Made by a program: the position numbers and the translations under genes
Notes under the pieces: generated by a model
The model's input: the letters and a program-made list of their open reading frames with translations, nothing else
What the model was told of the DNA's origin: nothing
The model's database searches: none
Source: Burkholderiales bacterium
Lineage (GTDB): Bacteria > Pseudomonadota > Gammaproteobacteria > Burkholderiales > Casimicrobiaceae
Direction of reading: 5' to 3'
NCBI GenBank assembly: GCA_020851235.1
Contig: JADZDD010000035.1
Coordinates: 310,001-374,000, forward strand
Length of the DNA stretch: 64,000 bases
Shown: positions 1-9,173 of the stretch, in pieces
Position numbering within the stretch: the stretch's first letter is position 1
Layout: each line of letters begins with the position of its first letter

Positions 1-771
1 CGGCGCTCGTCGCTCTTCGGCGGACCGTGGCAGCGACGCACGCTCCTCGTCGTGTTTGCCGCGTACTGCGTGTGGTCGGTGCGCGACCTGCCGATCGACT
101 ACACGCGGGTATGGCGCGGCTTCGGCCGCGCCGCCGACATGCTCGCGCGCATGTGGCCGCCGGACTTCGGCCGCTGGCAGATCCTGGGCAAGGGCATGCT
201 CGAGAGCGTGCAGATGGCGATCGCCGCGAGCGTCGCCGGGGCGCTGCTGTGCGTGCCGCTCGCACTGTGCGCCGCGCGCAATCTCGTGCCCGCGCCGATC
301 TACCTCACCGCCCGCGCGCTGATCGTCGTCGGCCGCACCTTCCACGAGGTGATCGTCGCGATCCTCTTCGTCAAGCTCTTCGGCTTCGGCGCCGTGGCAG
401 GCATGCTGACGCTCGCCTTCTCCTCCGCGGTGTTCCTCGCCAAGATGATCGCCGAGGACATCGAGAACGTGCGGCCGGGTCCGGTCGAAGCGATCCGCGC
501 CACCGGCGCCCGCTTCGGCCAGGTAGTCGTCTTTGCCATCGTGCCGCAGGTCGTCGTGCGCGCGCTGGGCGTGTTCATCTACCGCATCGACGCCAACCTG
601 CGTCACTCCACGGTGATCGGCATCGTCGGCGCCGGTGGCATCGGCCAGACGCTGGCAGCGTCGTTCACCCGCTACGACTACGATTTCAGCGCGGCGATCC
701 TGCTGTGCATCGCGGCGCTGGTGGCGCTCGGCGAATGGTTCAGCGACTGGGTCCGGCGGCGGCTGCGATGA
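1..771 (+). CDS. phnE: PhnE-type ABC permease (5' end outside window)
   Basis: Inner-membrane permease of a phosphonate-type ABC importer (PhnE family). The reading frame is open from the first base of the window, so the true start lies upstream; 256 residues are visible. Several hydrophobic helices are present, and the EAA-type cytoplasmic loop that contacts the ATPase is seen as EAIRATGA followed by VPQV. A late VGAGGIGQTL segment is typical of PhnE. The stop overlaps the start of a second PhnE-like gene (ATGA), so the two are translationally coupled and probably form a heterodimer. The expected ATPase (PhnC) and binding protein (PhnD) would lie upstream of the window. The substrate could be a phosphonate, phosphite or phosphate ester; the sequence does not decide. 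Confidence 0.85.
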   Translation, partial: RRSSLFGGPWQRRTLLVVFAAYCVWSVRDLPIDYTRVWRGFGRAADMLARMWPPDFGRWQILGKGMLESVQMAIAASVAGALLCVPLALCAARNLVPAPIYLTARALIVVGRTFHEVIVAILFVKLFGFGAVAGMLTLAFSSAVFLAKMIAEDIENVRPGPVEAIRATGARFGQVVVFAIVPQVVVRALGVFIYRIDANLRHSTVIGIVGAGGIGQTLAASFTRYDYDFSAAILLCIAALVALGEWFSDWVRRRLR

Positions 772-1580
772 GCAACGCCGCCCCCCCGGACGCCGCGCGC
801 CGCCGCTGGCAGCGTCACTCACCCGCAGCAACGCTGCGGGCCTGGCTCGCCTTTGCCGCCGCCGCCTTCGTCACCGCGTGGTCGGTGTCGGCGCTCGACA
901 TCGAATGGGCGTTCTTCCGCGACGCGCACACCCAGGCCGCCGACCTCCTCGGTCGCATGTGGCCGCCGCGCTGGTCGTACTTGCCCAGGATCGTGAAGCC
1001 GCTCGTCGAGACGATCCACATCGCGACGCTCGGTACCGCGATCGCCGTGGCCCTGTCGCTGCCCGTGGCCTTCCTCGCCGCGCGCAACACCACCGCCAAC
1101 CGTTTCACGTGGCTCGTCGGGCGCGGCATCCTCGTGCTCTCGCGCTCGGTCAATACGGTGATCTGGGGGCTCATCTTCGTGGCTATCTTCGGGCCGGGCC
1201 CGGTCGCGGGCATCTGCGCGGTCGCCGCGCGCTCGGTGGGCTTCCTCGCCAAGCTCGTCGCCGAGGCGATCGAGGAGGTCCAGGTCGGACAGGTCGAGGC
1301 GATCACGGCCACCGGCGCGCGCACGTCGCAGGTGTGGGCGATGGCCGTGCTGCCGCAGGTCCTGCCCGTCCTCGTCGGCACCGCCGTCTACCGCTGGGAC
1401 ATCAACGTGCGCGAATCGAGCGTGCTGGGCTTCGTCGGCGCGGGCGGCATCGGCTTGTACCTCTACGCATCGATCAACCAGTTCGCGTGGCAGCAGGTCA
1501 CGGTCATCCTCGTCGCCACGTCGGTGATCGTGCTGGCGAGCGAGGCGCTGTCGGCGTTCGTCCGCTCGCGGATCTCCTGA
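768..1580 (+). CDS. phnE: Second PhnE-type ABC permease
   Basis: A 270-residue permease paralogous to its upstream neighbour: similar length, an EAA loop reading EAITATGARTSQ, and a C-terminal FVGAGGIGLYLY segment. The ATG lies inside the stop region of the preceding permease (ATGA overlap), and its own TGA overlaps the ATG of the following HAD gene, so three genes are coupled. Tandem PhnE genes are common in phosphonate transport operons, where two permeases pair in one transporter. The N-terminus is extended and basic before the first membrane segment. Inner-membrane location is inferred from the hydrophobic profile. Confidence 0.85.
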   Translation: MSNAAPPDAARRRWQRHSPAATLRAWLAFAAAAFVTAWSVSALDIEWAFFRDAHTQAADLLGRMWPPRWSYLPRIVKPLVETIHIATLGTAIAVALSLPVAFLAARNTTANRFTWLVGRGILVLSRSVNTVIWGLIFVAIFGPGPVAGICAVAARSVGFLAKLVAEAIEEVQVGQVEAITATGARTSQVWAMAVLPQVLPVLVGTAVYRWDINVRESSVLGFVGAGGIGLYLYASINQFAWQQVTVILVATSVIVLASEALSAFVRSRIS

Positions 1581-2533
1581 TGGGTGCACGCTCGACCGGC
1601 CGCGAGCGCGGTGACGCCACCGCCACGCCACCGCGCGAGAAACGCGCGGCGGCGCAACGCACGCAAACGCTCGCCGGAATCCACGAACTCGCCGCACGCT
1701 ACGACGCCTTCCTCCTCGACCAGTGGGGCGTGCTGCACGACGGCGCGCACGCGCTGCCGGGCGCGCTCGACTGCCTCGCGCGGCTTCGAGCCGCGGCGAC
1801 GCGCGTCGTGATCCTCTCCAACTCCGGACGCAGCGGCGAGACGAATGCGCGCGCGATGCGCCGCTTCGGCATCACACCCGACCTCTACGATGCGGTGGTG
1901 ACCGCCGGGGACGACGCCCGCGCAGCCTTTGCCGCGCGCCGTGACCGCTTCCACCGCGCGCTGGGTCGCCGTGCGCTGGTGATCGCGCGCCACGGCGACG
2001 AGAGCCAGGTCGCCGACTTCGGTCTCGTTGCCACCACCGACGTCGCCTGCGCCGACCTCGTCTTCGTGCTCAGCGTCGACGCCGCGGGGCACACGGTCCG
2101 CGATTGCGAGCGATCGCTCGTCGCCGCGCGTGCCCGCGACCTGCCGCTGGTCTGCGCCAATCCCGACGCGACCGTCGTCTCGCACGGCCGCGTCATCGCC
2201 GGACCGGGCGCCATCGCGCAACGCTACGCGGCGCTTGGCGGGCGCGTGCGCTACCACGGCAAGCCCGACCGCGGCATCTACACGCTCGCTCTTGCCGCCC
2301 TCGCCCGCCTCGGGGTGGCCCCGGAGCGCACGGTGGCGGTGGGGGATTCGCTTCCCAACGACATCGCCGGCGCGCGCGGGGCGGGGCTTGCCAGTGCGCT
2401 CATCGCCGGCGGCATCCATCGCGAGGCCCTCGGCGTCACGGGAGGCACGCTGCCGGATGCGGCGCGCTGGGCGGCCTTCATGACCACATCCGAGGTGACA
2501 CCGCAATACCTCCTCGCCGCGTTCGTCTGGTGA
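1580..2533 (+). CDS. HAD-superfamily class IIA hydrolase (TIGR01459-like)
   Basis: A 317-residue predicted cytoplasmic phosphatase. The first HAD motif is seen as FLLDQWGVLHDG, in which the leading Asp would be the nucleophile; this DxWGVLHDG form is typical of the TIGR01459 branch. The second motif is VILSNSGR, the substrate-side lysine is in YHGKPDRGIY, and the acidic fourth motif is VAVGDSLPNDIAGA. The ATG overlaps the permease stop (TGATG), so production is coupled to the PhnE pair. The context suggests that it dephosphorylates what the transporter brings in, but the substrate is unknown. The first about 35 residues are low-complexity and basic, so an internal start is possible. A tandem 26-base repeat begins at the stop codon. 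Confidence 0.8.
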   Translation: MGARSTGRERGDATATPPREKRAAAQRTQTLAGIHELAARYDAFLLDQWGVLHDGAHALPGALDCLARLRAAATRVVILSNSGRSGETNARAMRRFGITPDLYDAVVTAGDDARAAFAARRDRFHRALGRRALVIARHGDESQVADFGLVATTDVACADLVFVLSVDAAGHTVRDCERSLVAARARDLPLVCANPDATVVSHGRVIAGPGAIAQRYAALGGRVRYHGKPDRGIYTLALAALARLGVAPERTVAVGDSLPNDIAGARGAGLASALIAGGIHREALGVTGGTLPDAARWAAFMTTSEVTPQYLLAAFVW

Positions 2534-2581
2534 GCGAGCCCGCCGCGCTCGTCGGGTGAGCAAGTCCGCCGCGTTCGCCGC
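2530..2581. repeat. Tandem imperfect 26-bp repeat at the end of the HAD gene
   Basis: Two directly adjacent 26-base units, 2530-2555 and 2556-2581, differ at about five positions. The first unit contains the stop codon of the HAD gene. Both start with GTGAGC and share CCGCCGCG. It may be a small local duplication; no function is visible. Confidence 0.5.
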
Positions 2582-2703
2582 GCGCAGTGTCATAATCGCT
2601 TGCGCTTGCACCGACGCCGGGTTCCCGGCGCGTCATCGAGGCGACGGCTGTCAAGGGGAGGCACGACCGTCGACCCCGTTTCGTATCCCCAGTGGAGAAC
2701 GTC

Positions 2704-3744
2704 ATGATTCGCCGTGTGTGTTCGATGGTCACCGCGGTGGCCGCCGTCGCCGTTCTTGCGGCCTGCTCGGATAGCGGCAAGCCGGCGCAGACCGCGCAAA
2801 CCACGCCCGCCGCGCCACCGGCGGCGCCAGCGGCAACCAAGTCGCTCGTGCTCTACGCCTCGCATCCCACCGAAATGGTCGACTTCTTCATCAAGGCGTT
2901 CGAGAAGGAGAACCCTGGCGTGAAGGTCGAACTCATCACCGGCGGGACCGGCGATCTCCTGGGGCGCGTCAAGGCGGAAAAGGATCGGCCGCAGGGCGAT
3001 CTCCTGTGGGGCGGCAGCTCGACCACCGGCGGCAGCGCGCCGGATCTCTTCGTGAAGTACGACGCGCCGGTGCTCAAGGACATCAGCAAGGAATTGCAGG
3101 ATCCGGCGGGCTACAACGCGCCGTTCGATGCGTTCGCCATGGTCATCGTCTACAACAAGGACCTCGTGCCCGAGGCCCAGGTGCCGAAGTCCTGGGCCGA
3201 CCTCGCCGATCCCAAGTGGAAGGGCAAGATCCGTTTCGCCAATCCAACGTCGTCGAGCTCGTCGTACGCCGCGCTCGTCAACTGGAAGCTCATCGGTGAC
3301 TGGCCGTTCATCGAGAAACTCGCCAGGAACATGATCATCGACGAGAGCTCGAGCGCGCCGTTCACCGCGGTGGCGCAAGGGGAAGCGCCGCTCGGCGTCG
3401 CCTACGAGGAAGGCGCGTACCGCGTGCAAAAGACCGGCAAGGTCGGCATCGTGTACCCCTCCGACGGCGTCATCATGCTGCCGGGCGGACTCTTCCTCAT
3501 CAAGGGTGGCCCGAACCCGGTGAACGCCAAGAAGTTCGCCGACTTCGTGCTCGCCACGCCGCAGGAGCAGGCGCTCGTCGACAACTTCGCCGGTCGGCGG
3601 CCCGCGAATACCACGGTCAAGTTCCCCGCGGGCATGCCCGCCGCGGCCGACCTCAAGGTGCTGCCGTATCCCGCCGACGAGGCCAAGTCGCAGCAGAAGG
3701 ATTGGCTCGCCAAGTGGAAGGAGATCATGATCGCCACCCGCTGA
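2704..3744 (+). CDS. Extracellular substrate-binding lipoprotein, FbpA/AfuA-like
   Basis: A 346-residue ABC binding protein. An ATG at 2704 preceded by GGAG at a good distance is preferred over a GTG at 2692. The N-terminus carries a lipoprotein signal with lipobox LAAC, followed by an Ala/Pro-rich linker. The mature part begins SLVLYASHPTEMVDFF and belongs to the fold shared by FbpA (ferric iron), AfuA (hexose phosphates) and the 2-aminoethylphosphonate binders. I do not see the adjacent tyrosine pair that FbpA proteins use for iron, so an anionic organophosphate or phosphonate ligand is at least as likely as iron. It is followed after seven bases by its ATPase and then the permease, giving a complete importer. 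Confidence 0.8.
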   Translation: MIRRVCSMVTAVAAVAVLAACSDSGKPAQTAQTTPAAPPAAPAATKSLVLYASHPTEMVDFFIKAFEKENPGVKVELITGGTGDLLGRVKAEKDRPQGDLLWGGSSTTGGSAPDLFVKYDAPVLKDISKELQDPAGYNAPFDAFAMVIVYNKDLVPEAQVPKSWADLADPKWKGKIRFANPTSSSSSYAALVNWKLIGDWPFIEKLARNMIIDESSSAPFTAVAQGEAPLGVAYEEGAYRVQKTGKVGIVYPSDGVIMLPGGLFLIKGGPNPVNAKKFADFVLATPQEQALVDNFAGRRPANTTVKFPAGMPAAADLKVLPYPADEAKSQQKDWLAKWKEIMIATR

Positions 3745-3751
3745 GCGCGCG

Positions 3752-4891
3752 GTGGCCTCCGTGGCAACGGCGTCCACGACCGCCGCCGGTGTCGAGCTCG
3801 TCGGCGTCGGTATCCGCTTCGACGACGTCGTCGCGGTGCGCAATGCGACGCTCGATATCGCCGGCGGCGAGTTCTTCACGCTCCTCGGCCCGTCGGGCTG
3901 CGGCAAGACGACGCTCCTGCGCGCGATAGCCGGATTCAACCGGCAGACCGAAGGAACGATCCGCATCGGCGGCAGCGTGGTCGACGACATCCCCGCGTGG
4001 CAGCGCGACACGGGGATGGTGTTCCAGAACTACGCGATCTTTCCGCACCTCGACGTGTGGCACAACGTCGCCTACGGTCTTGCGAATCGACGCGTGACCG
4101 GCGCCGCCGCCGCACAGCGCGTCGCCGAAACGCTCGCGATGGTCGACTTGACCGGCCTCGAGAAGCGCATGCCGAAGCAGCTCTCGGGCGGGCAACAGCA
4201 GCGCGTGGTCATCGCCCGCGCGCTCGCCGTGCGTCCGCGCGTGCTGCTCATGGACGAGCCGCTCGCCAATCTCGATGCAAAGCTGCGCGTGCGCCTGCGC
4301 AACGACCTGCGGCGCCTGCAGCGGCGCCTCGGCATCACCACGGTGTACGTCACGCACGACCAGGAGGAGGCGTTGAGCCTCTCCGATCGCATTGCGGTCA
4401 TGAGCGGCGGCGCGATCCTGCAGGTCGGCACGCCGGAAGCGGTCTACACGCAGCCTTCGGCGTTGCGCGTCGCCGAATTCATCGGCGAAGGCAACTTCCT
4501 GCGCGGGCGCCTTGCCGACGGCGTCGTGACGCTCGCCAACGGCGCGCGCCTTGCAACGCGGACGCCGGGCGCGGCGGCGAGCGGTGAGGTCTGGATCGGC
4601 TTTCGGCCGCAGGATGTCGAGCTCGCCGCGGTGCACGCGAACGGCAACACCGCGACGGCCGCTTCGTCCGCCGACTCGCGGGGCGTGCTCATCGGCGTGG
4701 TCCGCGGCCGCACGTATCTCGGTTCGCAGGTCCGCTACGAGATCGACTGCGGACTCGATCGCACGCTGGCCGCGCAAGTGGCGGCGACGGGTGCCGCCGG
4801 TCGCTTGCCCGAAGGCATCGACGTGCAACTGACAGTGGCGCCGGACGAGGTCATGCTCTTTCCGGGCGACGACACGAGCGTCGAGCTGTGA
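3752..4891 (+). CDS. ABC transporter ATPase, FbpC/PotA-like
   Basis: A 379-residue ATPase of the iron/spermidine/phosphonate importer class. The Walker A is GPSGCGKTT, the signature is LSGGQQQR, the Walker B is VLLMDEPLANLD, and the switch histidine is in VYVTHDQEEAL. About 130 residues follow the ATPase core and correspond to a TOBE-type regulatory domain. The GTG at 3752 lies seven bases after the binding-protein stop; a second GTG three codons later is an alternative. The stop overlaps the GTG of the permease (GTGA). It powers the importer encoded by the flanking genes. Confidence 0.88.
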   Translation: MASVATASTTAAGVELVGVGIRFDDVVAVRNATLDIAGGEFFTLLGPSGCGKTTLLRAIAGFNRQTEGTIRIGGSVVDDIPAWQRDTGMVFQNYAIFPHLDVWHNVAYGLANRRVTGAAAAQRVAETLAMVDLTGLEKRMPKQLSGGQQQRVVIARALAVRPRVLLMDEPLANLDAKLRVRLRNDLRRLQRRLGITTVYVTHDQEEALSLSDRIAVMSGGAILQVGTPEAVYTQPSALRVAEFIGEGNFLRGRLADGVVTLANGARLATRTPGAAASGEVWIGFRPQDVELAAVHANGNTATAASSADSRGVLIGVVRGRTYLGSQVRYEIDCGLDRTLAAQVAATGAAGRLPEGIDVQLTVAPDEVMLFPGDDTSVEL

Positions 4892-6573
4892 CGAGCGCAA
4901 GGGGCGTCACGCCCGCCGCGCGCCGAGCGCGCTGGCGTTTCGACTTTTGGGGCGTCGTCACCGTCGCGGCACTGCTCGCCTTCCTCGTCCTCCTCGTCTA
5001 TCCGCTGGCGTGGCTGCTCATCGCCAGCATGACCGGCGCCGAAGGCGGTGGCGCGGTCGTGCTGCGCACCTACACCGAGTTCTTCACGCGCCGCTACTAC
5101 TACGAGACGCTCATCCACAGCATCGCGGTGAGCGCGCTCGTCACCGTGATCGCCACCCTGGTCGGTGCGCCGCTCGCCTACCTCGTCGCCCGCTTCGACA
5201 TTCCCGGCAAGCTCCTCATCCGGGCGCTGGTGGTGCTGACCTTCGTCTCGCCCCCCTTCATCGGTGCGTACGCGTGGATCCTTCTCCTCGGCCGCAACGG
5301 CGTCATCACCGGCTGGTTCGCCGATCTCGGACTGCGCCTGCCGTCGATCTACGGGGTGACCGGCGTCGTGCTGGTATTCACGCTGCAGGCGCTGCCGTTC
5401 GTCTTCCTCCTGGTCAGCGCCGGCCTGAGGACGGTCGACCAGAGCATCGAGGATGCGGCGATCAATCTCGGCAAGCGGCCGGCGGCGGTCGCGCTCACGG
5501 TGATCGCGCCGCTCATCGTGCCGTCGCTGGCCACCGGCGCGTTGCTGGTGTTCGTCACGTCGCTCTCCGATTTCGGCACGCCGATGATCATCGGCGAGAA
5601 CTTTCGCGTGCTCGCGAGCCAGATCTACACCGAGTTCGTCAACGAGCACGGCGGCAATCCGGCGGTGGCGAGCGCGCTGTCGCTCATCCTGCTCGTCATC
5701 ACCGTCGGCGCGCTGCTCTGGCAGCGGGCCTGGGTCCGGAAGCGCGCGTACGGCCAGGAGACCGTGCGACCGCTCGCCATGCGCAGCCTCAGGCCGCGCG
5801 CGCGCCTCGCGGCGACGCTCTACGTCTACGCCGTCGTCCTCGCGGCCAGCCTGCCCATCGTCACCATCGTCGTCTCGTCCTTCCTCCGGGCCAGGGGCCC
5901 GCTCATCACCGGCGAATTCACGCTCGACGGCTACGCCAACGCGCTGCGCCTGCCGCATGCGCTCGTCAATACCGTGGTGCTGTCGACGGTGTCGACGATC
6001 CTTTGCGTGGTCGCCGGTGCGCTCGTGGGATACGTCGTCGTGCGCCAGCGCGGGCGGCTCGCCGGCGCGATCGACGCCTTCTCGATGGTCCCGTATGCCG
6101 TGGCCGGCGTGGTCATGGGCATCGCGATCGCCGTCGCCTTCGGCGGCGCGCCGTTCTATCTCGGCGGAACGGCGGCGATCCTCGTCATGGTGTACTTCAT
6201 CCGCCGCCTGCCGTATTCGATCCGTTCGGTGTCGGGCATGCTGAGCCAGATCGGGACGCAGGTCGAGGAGGCATCGATCAACCTCGGCGTGCCGCCCGGC
6301 CGCACTTTCTGGCGGGTGACGGTGCCGATGCTCACGCCGGCGCTCTTGTCGGGCGCGCTGCTCACCTTCGCCACCATCGCGCGCGAATTCAATTCGACGG
6401 TGATCCTCTACAGCGGGGCGACGCGCACCTTGCCGGTGGAGGTCTTCGCCCAGGTGCTGCAGGGCAATTTCGCCAACGCCTCGGTAGTGGGCACGGTGCT
6501 CATCGGCGTGAGCCTCGTTCCCATCGTCGTCCTGTTTCGCTTCATGGCGCGCGACGACGACGTCCTGGTGTGA
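4888..6573 (+). CDS. ABC transporter permease, two fused domains (FbpB-like)
   Basis: A 561-residue inner-membrane permease made of two homologous halves. Each carries a BPD_transp_1 domain with an EAA loop: EDAAINLGKRPAAVALTVIAP in the first half and EEASINLGVPPGRTFWRVTVP in the second. This duplicated form is usual in ferric and 2-aminoethylphosphonate-type (PhnU2/AepW-like) importers, so no second permease gene is needed. The GTG start overlaps the ATPase stop by four bases. The operon of binding protein, ATPase and permease ends here, ahead of the FNR-type box of the cbb3 locus. Confidence 0.87.
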   Translation: MTSARGVTPAARRARWRFDFWGVVTVAALLAFLVLLVYPLAWLLIASMTGAEGGGAVVLRTYTEFFTRRYYYETLIHSIAVSALVTVIATLVGAPLAYLVARFDIPGKLLIRALVVLTFVSPPFIGAYAWILLLGRNGVITGWFADLGLRLPSIYGVTGVVLVFTLQALPFVFLLVSAGLRTVDQSIEDAAINLGKRPAAVALTVIAPLIVPSLATGALLVFVTSLSDFGTPMIIGENFRVLASQIYTEFVNEHGGNPAVASALSLILLVITVGALLWQRAWVRKRAYGQETVRPLAMRSLRPRARLAATLYVYAVVLAASLPIVTIVVSSFLRARGPLITGEFTLDGYANALRLPHALVNTVVLSTVSTILCVVAGALVGYVVVRQRGRLAGAIDAFSMVPYAVAGVVMGIAIAVAFGGAPFYLGGTAAILVMVYFIRRLPYSIRSVSGMLSQIGTQVEEASINLGVPPGRTFWRVTVPMLTPALLSGALLTFATIAREFNSTVILYSGATRTLPVEVFAQVLQGNFANASVVGTVLIGVSLVPIVVLFRFMARDDDVLV

Positions 6574-6666
6574 GCCCAGGCCGGCGGGCGCCGGGCGTGC
6601 CTGCACCGTCGGTTTCGGGGCGTGGAGCGGGAGGCCGTGCGCCTTGCGCCCGTTCACGCAGCGCGC

Positions 6667-6680
6667 TTGACCTGGATCAA
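6667..6680. promoter_or_regulatory. FNR/ANR-type box upstream of ccoN
   Basis: TTGACCTGGATCAA matches the FNR consensus TTGAT-N4-ATCAA at nine of ten conserved positions. It lies about 165 bases before ccoN. A class II promoter would place transcription start near 6715. Oxygen-limited activation of cbb3 genes by FNR/ANR/FixK regulators is well established. Confidence 0.75.
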
Positions 6681-6842
6681 GCGCCCGGCCGATCCGGGAC
6701 CGCAACCCTTGATGGAAGGCAGGCAATGCGGTGAAAATGCGCGTTGATGCCGGCGGCGAGCGGGCGTACGGCCGCGACCCGGCCCGGCGCGACGATTGCC
6801 CCGCGCGCCCCGCCCACCGGCCGACCTCGCCCCCGTCCCTCC

Positions 6843-8318
6843 ATGCAGCCCACGTATCCCAAGGAAACCTACAACGACCAGATCGTGCGGTTGTTCCTGC
6901 TCGCGGCAGCGGTGTGGGGCATCATCGGCATGTCGATCGGCGTCTACGCGGCAGCCGAGCTCGCGTGGCCGGAGCTGAACCTCGGCGTCCCGTGGCTGAC
7001 GTTCAGCCGCATCCGGCCCAATCACACTTTCGGCGTGATCTTCGCCTTCGGCGGCTCAGCGCTGATCGGCACCTGCTACTACGTCGTGCAGCGCACGGCG
7101 CATGCGCGCCTTGCATTCACCGCGCTTGCCAACGTCACGTTCTGGGGCTGGCAGCTGGGCTGCATCCTGGCGATGGCGACGATGCCCTTCGGCATCACGC
7201 AGAGCAAGGAATACGCCGAGCCGGAGTGGTTCATCGACATCGCGGTCGCCGCGGTATGGGTGAGCTTCGGCGTCGTGTTCTTCGGCACGCTCGCGCGCCG
7301 GCGGATCCGCCACATCTACGTCGCCAACTGGTACTACGGCGCGTTCATCATCGCGGTCGGCCTCCTGCACATCGTCAACAACATCGCGCTGCCGGTGTCG
7401 CTCGACAAGTCGTACATGGTGTACTCGGGCACGGTCGATGCGATGGTGCAGTGGTGGTACGGCCACAATGCGGTCGCCTTCTTCCTCACCGCGGGCTTCC
7501 TCGGGATGATGTACTACTTCGTCCCGCGCCAGGCGCAGCAGCCGCTGTGGAGCTATCGCTTCTCGATCGTCAACTTCTGGGCGCTGATCTCGATCTACAT
7601 GTGGGCGGGGCCGCACCATCTCATGTTCACCGCGCTGCCCGACTGGGTGCAGTCGGTCGGCATGGCGTTCTCGCTCGTCCTCCTCATGCCGAGCTGGGGA
7701 TCCGCCGCCAATGGCCTGCTCACCTTCAACGGATCATGGCATCGGCTGCGCACCGACCCCGCCGCCAAGTTCATGGTGCTCTCGCTCGTCTTCTACGCGG
7801 CGTCGACGTTCGAGGGATCGCTCATGGCGGTGAAGACCGTCAACGCCTTGTCGCACTACACGGACTGGACCGTCGCGCACGTGCACTCGGGTTCGCTCGG
7901 GTGGGTCGCGATGATCACCATCGGGTCGCTGTACGCGATGGCGCCGCGTGCGCTCGGCCGGCCGGCGATGCATTCCAACGGCGCGATGGAACTGCACTTC
8001 TGGCTGCACACGGTGGGCACGCTGCTGTACGTCGTCTCGATGTGGGCGGCCGGCGTCACCGCGGGCCTCATGTGGCGTGCCACGTACCCCGACGGCTCGC
8101 TCGTCTATCCGTTCATCGACAGCCTGATCGCGATCAAGCCGCTGTACGTCGTGCGCTGGTTCGGTGGCGTGCTCATCCTGACCGGCATGGTGGTGATGGC
8201 GTGGAACCTGTGGCACACCGCCGCCGACGCGCGGGCGCGCCTCATCAAGCCGATCCCGGTGCCGATCCCCGAGCCGGAACCGCATCAGGTCCCGGCCCCG
8301 TTGCCGGCGCACGGCTGA
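6843..8318 (+). CDS. ccoN: cbb3-type cytochrome c oxidase subunit I
   Basis: Catalytic subunit of the high-affinity C-family oxidase, 491 residues, with many membrane helices. The helix-VI motif [13 protein letters not shown] is the cbb3 form, with the CuB His but no Tyr on this helix. The CuB His pair is in [12 protein letters not shown], and [11 protein letters not shown] carries the heme-ligand His-x-His. The start at 6843 gives the usual MQ...YNDQIVR N-terminus; an ATG at 6744 in the same frame would add an Ala/Pro/Arg-rich extension and is less likely. It heads ccoNOQP behind an FNR-type box. The enzyme reduces oxygen at low tension using electrons from CcoO and CcoP. Confidence 0.96.
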   Translation: MQPTYPKETYNDQIVRLFLLAAAVWGIIGMSIGVYAAAELAWPELNLGVPWLTFSRIRPNHTFGVIFAFGGSALIGTCYYVVQRTAHARLAFTALANVTFWGWQLGCILAMATMPFGITQSKEYAEPEWFIDIAVAAVWVSFGVVFFGTLARRRIRHIYVANWYYGAFIIAVGLLHIVNNIALPVSLDKSYMVYSGTVDAMVQWWYGHNAVAFFLTAGFLGMMYYFVPRQAQQPLWSYRFSIVNFWALISIYMWAGPHHLMFTALPDWVQSVGMAFSLVLLMPSWGSAANGLLTFNGSWHRLRTDPAAKFMVLSLVFYAASTFEGSLMAVKTVNALSHYTDWTVAHVHSGSLGWVAMITIGSLYAMAPRALGRPAMHSNGAMELHFWLHTVGTLLYVVSMWAAGVTAGLMWRATYPDGSLVYPFIDSLIAIKPLYVVRWFGGVLILTGMVVMAWNLWHTAADARARLIKPIPVPIPEPEPHQVPAPLPAHG

Positions 8319-8328
8319 GGAACCCGCG

Positions 8329-9018
8329 ATGGCCCGTGGCTACAAGTATTTCGAGGCGATCGAGAAGAACGCCGCACTGCTCGGCGTACTGACGCTCGTC
8401 ATGGTGTCGCTGGGCGGGCTCTCCGAGATCACGCCGATCTTCGTCGAGGCGCATAGCGTGGCGGCGCCGCAGGGTGTCAAGCCGTACGACGCGTTGCGCC
8501 TCGCCGGCCGCGACATCTACGTGCGCGACGGCTGCTATCTGTGCCACTCGCAGATGATCCGCTCGCTGCGCGCCGAGACGCAGCGCTACGGCGCGTATTC
8601 CGTGGCGAGCGAGTCGGTGTACGACCGTCCGTTCCAGTGGGGATCGAAGCGCACGGGACCCGATCTCGCGCGCGTCGGCGGCAAGTACTCCGACGAATGG
8701 CAACGCCAGCACCTCATCGATCCGCGGCGCTTCGTTCCCGAGTCGAACATGCCGCCGTATCCGTGGCTCGTCGATGCGAAGATCGACGGGGCGACGATCA
8801 CCGAGCGCATGCGCGCGCTGCGCGCGCTGGGTGACCCGTACACCGACGCCGACATCGCGGGGGCAGCCAAGGCGGTCGAAGGCAAGACCGAAATGGATGC
8901 GATCGTCGCGTACCTGCAGGGTTTGGGCGTCCTCAACGTGGCGAAGGCCGCCGAGGCGCCGGCCACGAGCGGGGCGCCGGCAAGCGACAACCAATCCGGC
9001 GCAGGCGGCAAGCGATGA
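8329..9018 (+). CDS. ccoO: cbb3 oxidase monoheme cytochrome c subunit
   Basis: A 229-residue membrane-anchored cytochrome c. It has an N-terminal helix (about residues 15-35), a single heme site CYLCH, and the conserved [16 protein letters not shown] and [11 protein letters not shown] segments, whose Met is the probable axial ligand. The C-terminal tail is rich in Ala, Ser and Gly. It passes electrons from CcoP to CcoN. It lies ten bases after ccoN, and its stop overlaps the ccoQ start. Confidence 0.95.
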   Translation: MARGYKYFEAIEKNAALLGVLTLVMVSLGGLSEITPIFVEAHSVAAPQGVKPYDALRLAGRDIYVRDGCYLCHSQMIRSLRAETQRYGAYSVASESVYDRPFQWGSKRTGPDLARVGGKYSDEWQRQHLIDPRRFVPESNMPPYPWLVDAKIDGATITERMRALRALGDPYTDADIAGAAKAVEGKTEMDAIVAYLQGLGVLNVAKAAEAPATSGAPASDNQSGAGGKR

Positions 9019-9173
9019 ATCCGCTCTGGGGGCACCTCGCCGGCGTCATCACCGTGATCCTGATGCTCGTGTTCATCGGCATCTGGATCTGGGCCTGGCT
9101 GCCGTACCACCGGCCCACGTTCGACGCCTTGGCCCGCCTGCCGATGGAAGACGAGGGCGAACAAACGCCATGA
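9015..9173 (+). CDS. ccoQ: cbb3 oxidase small subunit
   Basis: A 52-residue protein overlapping ccoO at its start (ATGA) and ccoP at its end (ATGA). It has one hydrophobic segment, [20 protein letters not shown], then an acidic tail with [12 protein letters not shown]. Size, position between ccoO and ccoP, and topology match CcoQ, which stabilises the cbb3 complex. It is easily missed because of its length. Confidence 0.85.
   Translation: MNPLWGHLAGVITVILMLVFIGIWIWAWLPYHRPTFDALARLPMEDEGEQTP

Noticed and set aside
6574-6666. Rho-independent terminator after the ABC permease
   Set aside because: Several short GC-rich inverted repeats exist but none has a stable stem followed by a T run.
4735-6726. 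Very long minus-strand open frame (663 codons) opposite the ABC permease
   Set aside because: Its product is dominated by Arg, Asp, His and Gly with no domain-like segments, the usual antisense shadow of a GC-rich gene. The plus-strand permease has clear helices and EAA loops.
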